Positions 60,330 to 64,000 of a stretch of DNA of 64,000 nt are shown here, piece by piece. The stretch covers positions 1 through 64,000 of the forward strand of contig NZ_BAOG01000063.1 of NCBI RefSeq assembly GCF_000400365.1, in the 5' to 3' direction. The stretch is from Vibrio jasicida CAIM 1864 = LMG 25398. Its GTDB lineage: Bacteria > Pseudomonadota > Gammaproteobacteria > Enterobacterales > Vibrionaceae. The translations under genes were made by a program, and so were the position numbers. Below the pieces are notes generated by a model. That model was not told the origin of the DNA, made no database searches, and worked only from the letters and a program-made list of their open reading frames with translations. How positions within the stretch are numbered: position 1 is the first letter of the stretch; the number at the start of each line of letters is the position of its first letter.

Positions 60330-60657
60330 TGCGACTCGTTCCAGGTTGATTATTTTATTTCACGTATTTTTTATCTGGAGCCAGTTTATGAAGATTTGAG
60401 AGCTTCATTCAATGTGTAAAAACATACAAAAATGAAAAAAAAGAAACTACTTCGGAAATTTTCCTTATTTAGGTGACAATTTGTGAATAATGTCACAGAG
60501 CCAATAATTGAGGGCGATCACGCTTATAATATATGAATCAATAGAGTTTCATTTTTTTCATCCCTCAGCAACTTTCTTCATTCTAATAAAAAAAATAATC
60601 ACTTAATTTCTATTTTGACTTTTGTCTTTACAAAATAAATAAAACAAGGAAATTAAT
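60330..60657. promoter_or_regulatory. divergent promoter region of GH88 and porin genes
   Basis: This 328-nt AT-rich region has no gene. It carries a perfect CRP site at 60482-60497 in the middle and TATAAT-like sequence at about 60524-60530 for rightward transcription. No KdgR-type palindrome was recognised. Confidence 0.65.
60482..60497. promoter_or_regulatory. CRP-cAMP binding site
   Basis: TGTGAATAATGTCACA is a perfect TGTGA-N6-TCACA match. It lies about 150 nt from the GH88 start and 160 nt from the porin start, so it can activate both directions when preferred sugars are absent. Confidence 0.8.
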
Positions 60658-61905
60658 GTGAACCACTCTACGATCAAAACCTCCCTTCTCATGACATCAA
60701 TTGCCTTATGCAGCCAAGGTGTTGCTGCGCAAGATATCGATTTTTCTGGATATTTCCGTGCGGGAGCAGGCTCTAGTTCAAGCAATGGTGCGATGGTTTC
60801 TTACAACAAACAAAAACTTGGTCGTCTCGGAAACGAAGATGACATTTACCTAGGTTTAGGCCTAGGTACCCAACTTGCGAAAACCGAACAATACGACGTC
60901 TACTTCCAATCTCGTTTTGTTTACCAGTCTGATGGTTCAAACGACTGGGAAGCCATGGATGACGACGATACAGATTTCATGTTCAAAGAAGTGAACGTGG
61001 CGGTTAAAGGGCTGATCCCTTCTCTGCCGGAATCCACCGTATGGGCAGGTAAACGCTACAACCAACGTCACGATAACCACATCATTGATACCTACTACTG
61101 GAACGTGTCTGGTACTGGTGGTGGTATTGACTACATTCCTGTTGGTGACGGCCTGCTGTCGGTATCTGCTATCCGCTCGGACCGTAAAAGCCAAGACTTT
61201 GATGATCCAGGCACAAAAAACAACAAGCTCAACGTCAATATTTTCGACATTCGCTACAAAGGCATAAAATTGTGGGAAAACGCTGAGCTAGAAATCGGTC
61301 TTGACTACGGTATGCCAAATGAGTCGGACGAATTTACGTTGCAAACCGAAGATGGTGTGATGGCTACTGGCTTGGTTACCTACGGCGGTAAATGGGGTAA
61401 GAACAATACGGTTTTCCAATACGGTACTAACGGCTTCTCAAAAGCGCTATTTAACGACCATGCAGGTAAAAACTACTTCGCAGAAGTGCAAAAAGATGCG
61501 TCCGCTTACCGAGTGATGAACTACGGCTTGTTAAAACTAACTGACGATGTCGTACTTGCTCACTCTTTGTTCTGGACCTCTTCAATTGATGATATCGAGA
61601 TCAACCAAACCACCACACAAACGACTTTTTCAGCGGTTATTCGCCCTGAATACAGCTGGGACGACAACAATAAAACCGTACTCGAGTTAGGTTACTTCGA
61701 TGCGACAACGGCCGATGACACCCCTCAATCGGCAAGCAAGGTAACACTTGCTCAAACTTGGTCGCCATCTAAAAGTTTCTGGGCTCGCCCTGAACTGCGC
61801 GTATTCGCGACTTACTTCCAAGACTATGAAGACGATCATGCATTCGGTGACAACAACGACACCGAATTCCAAGTCGGTATTCAAGTTGAAGGCTGGTTCA
61901 AATAA
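60658..61905 (+). CDS. LamB-type carbohydrate porin
   Basis: A 415-residue outer membrane protein. A signal peptide of about 24 residues (ending GVAA) is followed by DIDFSGYFRAGAGSSS, which matches the N terminus of LamB/ScrY maltoporins, and a beta-barrel that ends in EFQVGIQVEGWFK. It probably lets anionic oligosaccharides pass the outer membrane; specificity is inferred from context. The start is a GTG with AAGGAA 6 nt upstream. It heads the plus-strand unit with the sulfatase maturase and lipoprotein. Confidence 0.82.
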   Translation: MNHSTIKTSLLMTSIALCSQGVAAQDIDFSGYFRAGAGSSSSNGAMVSYNKQKLGRLGNEDDIYLGLGLGTQLAKTEQYDVYFQSRFVYQSDGSNDWEAMDDDDTDFMFKEVNVAVKGLIPSLPESTVWAGKRYNQRHDNHIIDTYYWNVSGTGGGIDYIPVGDGLLSVSAIRSDRKSQDFDDPGTKNNKLNVNIFDIRYKGIKLWENAELEIGLDYGMPNESDEFTLQTEDGVMATGLVTYGGKWGKNNTVFQYGTNGFSKALFNDHAGKNYFAEVQKDASAYRVMNYGLLKLTDDVVLAHSLFWTSSIDDIEINQTTTQTTFSAVIRPEYSWDDNNKTVLELGYFDATTADDTPQSASKVTLAQTWSPSKSFWARPELRVFATYFQDYEDDHAFGDNNDTEFQVGIQVEGWFK

Positions 61906-61912
61906 GACAAAG

Positions 61913-61940
61913 CCTGCTCCTTCGGGAGCAGGTCTTTCTC
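61913..61940 (+). terminator. UUCG hairpin after porin gene
   Basis: CCTGCTCC at 61913-61920 pairs perfectly with GGAGCAGG at 61925-61932 around TTCG, closed by C-G, followed by TCTTTCTCT. It should reduce but not abolish read-through into the maturase gene. Confidence 0.7.
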
Positions 61941-61980
61941 TGTGAAACAACAGTAAGTCTAGAAATAAAGGAAACGCGGA

Positions 61981-63132
61981 ATGCAGTCATCTTACCCTTT
62001 TCACATCATGGCAAAACCGACAGGATCTACCTGCAATATTCAGTGTGATTATTGCTATTTTCTCGGTCGTGAAGAAACGCTGAAAGAAGTGACTGCGACC
62101 CCAATGCCGCTCGAAACCTTAGAGCTTTACATTAAGCAATACATTGAAGCTCAACCCACCGCTCAAGTGATTTTCAGTTGGCAAGGCGGTGAACCAACTC
62201 TGCTTGGTCTCGACTATTTCGAAACCATCATTAAGCTGCAAAATAAACACAATCCACTCAATAAAACCATTCAAAACGATTTGCAAACCAACGGAATGTT
62301 GCTGAATAAGCAATGGTGTAAGTTTCTTAAAACTCATCGTTTCTTCGTCGGACTAAGCATCGATGGAACTCAAGAGGTTCATGATCATTATCGCCACACA
62401 CGCTCAGGTAGAGGCACACATAAAAAGGTGCTCAATGCGGCGGCTTTGCTTCATAAATACCACATCCCTTTTGCGACCCTCACTTGTGTGACTCACCAAA
62501 GTACACACTCTGCACTAGAGATTTATCGCTTCCTGCGTGATGAAGTGAAAACCAAACAAATGCAATTTATCCCGATCGTGGATAAAGCCGAGCTAGAAAT
62601 GCGCTCTTCATGCCTTGTCACCACTCAAGAACCTTATTCTGTTTCCCCACAAGGTTGGGGCGAATTCATGACAACCGTCTTTGATGAATGGCTGAAAAAC
62701 GATATTGGTCAGGTTTACATTCCAACCGTTGAGGACTGCCTCGCCGTTCTACTGAATCATCCCTCTTCATCCTGTGTGACAAGCCAATATTGTGGTCGTG
62801 CTCTTGCGATCATGCAGGAAGGCTCCGTCTACAGTTGCGATCACTACATCGAAGATAGCCACCGCTTAGGCAATGTCAAAAATACACACTTGGCACAAAT
62901 GGCATGCGACCCAAAGCAACAATCTTTTGGTCTCGATAAGACCCACTCACTTTCTCAACAATGCCAGCAATGCCCATACCTCAAGTTCTGTTTTGGCGGT
63001 TGCCCTAAAGACAGGGTGCGTTCAAACAAAGAATCTTCTCCGCAAAATTACCTCTGCTCAGGATTGCGCGCTTTCTACCAGCACGCCATTCCAGCATTAA
63101 AACAACGCATAAAAAACGTGTACCCCCAATAA
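61981..63132 (+). CDS. anaerobic sulfatase-maturating enzyme (radical SAM)
   Basis: A 383-residue radical SAM/SPASM protein. The SAM cluster cysteines are Cys18, Cys22 and Cys25 in TCNIQCDYC. The auxiliary-cluster cysteines are in YCGRALAIMQEGSVYSC, CQQCPYLKFCFGGC and LCSG towards the C terminus. It oxidises the active-site Cys or Ser of sulfatases to formylglycine without oxygen. The target is presumably the CGPAR sulfatase at 50929-52500. The E. coli yid cluster has only the small yidF in this role. Confidence 0.9.
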   Translation: MQSSYPFHIMAKPTGSTCNIQCDYCYFLGREETLKEVTATPMPLETLELYIKQYIEAQPTAQVIFSWQGGEPTLLGLDYFETIIKLQNKHNPLNKTIQNDLQTNGMLLNKQWCKFLKTHRFFVGLSIDGTQEVHDHYRHTRSGRGTHKKVLNAAALLHKYHIPFATLTCVTHQSTHSALEIYRFLRDEVKTKQMQFIPIVDKAELEMRSSCLVTTQEPYSVSPQGWGEFMTTVFDEWLKNDIGQVYIPTVEDCLAVLLNHPSSSCVTSQYCGRALAIMQEGSVYSCDHYIEDSHRLGNVKNTHLAQMACDPKQQSFGLDKTHSLSQQCQQCPYLKFCFGGCPKDRVRSNKESSPQNYLCSGLRAFYQHAIPALKQRIKNVYPQ

Positions 63133-63147
63133 CAAGGAAATGATTCC

Positions 63148-64000
63148 ATGAGATACAAAATAGGAACTCTCTCTGTCGCTTTGCTGCTTGTCGCTTGTAA
63201 TAGCGAGTCGAGTGTCGAAAACACCAGCCAGTACTGGACGGATTTTGTTGCCAGCCGAGATTCAGCATCAGGTCTGTTGGATACCTCAACAACACTACCT
63301 GAAGAGCGCATTCTTCAAGACTACTCCTTTGCTGGTTATAAATTTAGCAATACGCCATTACCGGCACCCGCCCCAACAGAAACGGATGCTCTATACCAAG
63401 TGTTTAATGTCCAAGATTTTGGGGCAACACCGAATGATTCAATCAGCGATAAAGCTGCGATAAAAGCCACTATTAAAGCGATGAAACAAAGCCGCACGAC
63501 GAATCCCGCTGAGTCAAAAATCGCTGTGCTTTATTTTCCTGAAGGCACTTACATCATCAATAATGCCGCAGATGATGCTCTCATCGATCCAGATAACGTA
63601 GATGACATAAAAAACAAACAGCCGATTTTCGTCGATCTGGATAATGTCGTGGTGAAAGGTGATGGTATTGGTAAAACGGTGCTCAAGATGGACACCTACC
63701 TTCAACCAGAAGACCCATCGAAAAAATGGACAACACCGCACATGTTTCAACTCGGCGCAAGAAGTGACGCCGAAACCACAGCCGCACCTATCGAGCTTTC
63801 ACAAACGCTTGAAGGCGGCTCAAGCTTTTCTGTTCAGGTAGACAGTAGTACAGGTTTTTCTGTCGGCGACAGTGTTCAAATTTCTGCTTTAATTCAACGC
63901 GAGCCAGCAATCAACGACGCAATCTCACCGTACCTCATCGAATACAAAGCCTCAGCACCAGACACGCCAGTTTGGACCAATCTGGTTAAAGGGCTCGATA
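63148..64000 (+). CDS. surface lipoprotein, probable parallel beta-helix lyase, 3' end outside window
   Basis: The open frame runs 284 codons to the window end. The signal ends at a lipobox LLLVAC (Cys17). From about residue 90 FNVQDFGATPNDSISDKAAI marks a pectate-lyase-superfamily right-handed beta-helix N terminus, and the architecture recalls DUF4955-type proteins of polysaccharide loci. It could be the lyase that makes the unsaturated oligouronides handled by GH88. The catalytic region is not in view, so this role is inference. AAGGAA precedes the ATG; the gene follows the maturase by 15 nt. Confidence 0.75.
   Translation, partial: MRYKIGTLSVALLLVACNSESSVENTSQYWTDFVASRDSASGLLDTSTTLPEERILQDYSFAGYKFSNTPLPAPAPTETDALYQVFNVQDFGATPNDSISDKAAIKATIKAMKQSRTTNPAESKIAVLYFPEGTYIINNAADDALIDPDNVDDIKNKQPIFVDLDNVVVKGDGIGKTVLKMDTYLQPEDPSKKWTTPHMFQLGARSDAETTAAPIELSQTLEGGSSFSVQVDSSTGFSVGDSVQISALIQREPAINDAISPYLIEYKASAPDTPVWTNLVKGLD

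Noticed and set aside
1..64000. CRISPR arrays, tRNA or rRNA genes, insertion sequences, prophage
   Set aside because: No regularly spaced repeats, transposase, integrase or structural RNA pattern was seen. The only dispersed repeat noted is the pair of terminator elements at 42369 and 49548.

Overview
The window looks like accessory-metabolism sequence from a marine Vibrio. The protein families (OmpV, YgjV, UxuR/UxuA/UxuB, LamB-type porin, soluble CZB chemoreceptor), the moderate GC, the Fur and CRP sites, and the density of small catabolic operons with their own regulators fit a Vibrio secondary chromosome. Species and replicon are inferred from gene content only. No rRNA, tRNA, CRISPR array, phage gene or insertion sequence was seen.

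Layout. (1) 0.1-6.4 kb: a minus-strand four-carbon acid sugar operon (ltnD, otnK, otnC, otnI, GntP permease) with a divergent DeoR regulator; it fits conversion of L-threonate to dihydroxyacetone phosphate. (2) 6.6-12.8 kb: a membrane protein, a TonB-dependent receptor behind a Fur box, an AraC regulator with a VOC protein, a soluble CZB chemoreceptor and a LysR regulator. (3) 12.9-28.9 kb: mostly single genes: GH4 6-phospho-glycosidase, MDR oxidoreductase, LysE exporter, Lrp, AraC, MOSC, GNAT, methyltransferase-like protein, a LacI-NhaC-PatB unit with an 18-bp palindromic operator, OmpV, a DEAD-box helicase, and an NTF2-like/peroxiredoxin pair with a LysR regulator. (4) 28.9-38.9 kb: a complete glucuronate pathway: uxuA, uxuR, TRAP transporter, uxuB, uxaC, kdgK, eda. 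Palindromes of the TTGGTnnACCAA type lie in the TRAP divergent promoter and again before a GH3 lipoprotein gene at 39.8 kb. (5) 42.4-49.6 kb: an agmatine deiminase island (TetR, carbamate kinase, antiporter, agmatine deiminase, putrescine carbamoyltransferase) ending in a protein of three fused RidA domains. A nearly identical 40-nt terminator repeat bounds the island on both sides. (6) 50.2-64.0 kb: a polysaccharide locus for sulfated uronic-acid glycans: YidG/YidH-like membrane proteins, a cytoplasmic Cys-type sulfatase, AraC regulator, DJ-1 protein, second eda/kdgK pair, kduD, kduI, sodium symporter, GH88 unsaturated glucuronyl hydrolase, LamB-type porin, anaerobic sulfatase maturase, and a surface lipoprotein of parallel beta-helix type cut by the window end.

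How it fits together. Regions 4 and 6 converge on 2-keto-3-deoxygluconate. Region 4 handles saturated uronates imported by a TRAP system. Region 6 handles unsaturated sulfated oligouronides that enter by porin and symporter, are desulfated and hydrolysed in the cytoplasm, and are isomerised by KduI and reduced by KduD. Each region has its own kinase and aldolase. The most unusual items are the triple RidA fusion with a degenerate third domain, the repeat-bounded agmatine island, and the match between region 6 and the poorly understood E. coli yid sulfatase cluster.
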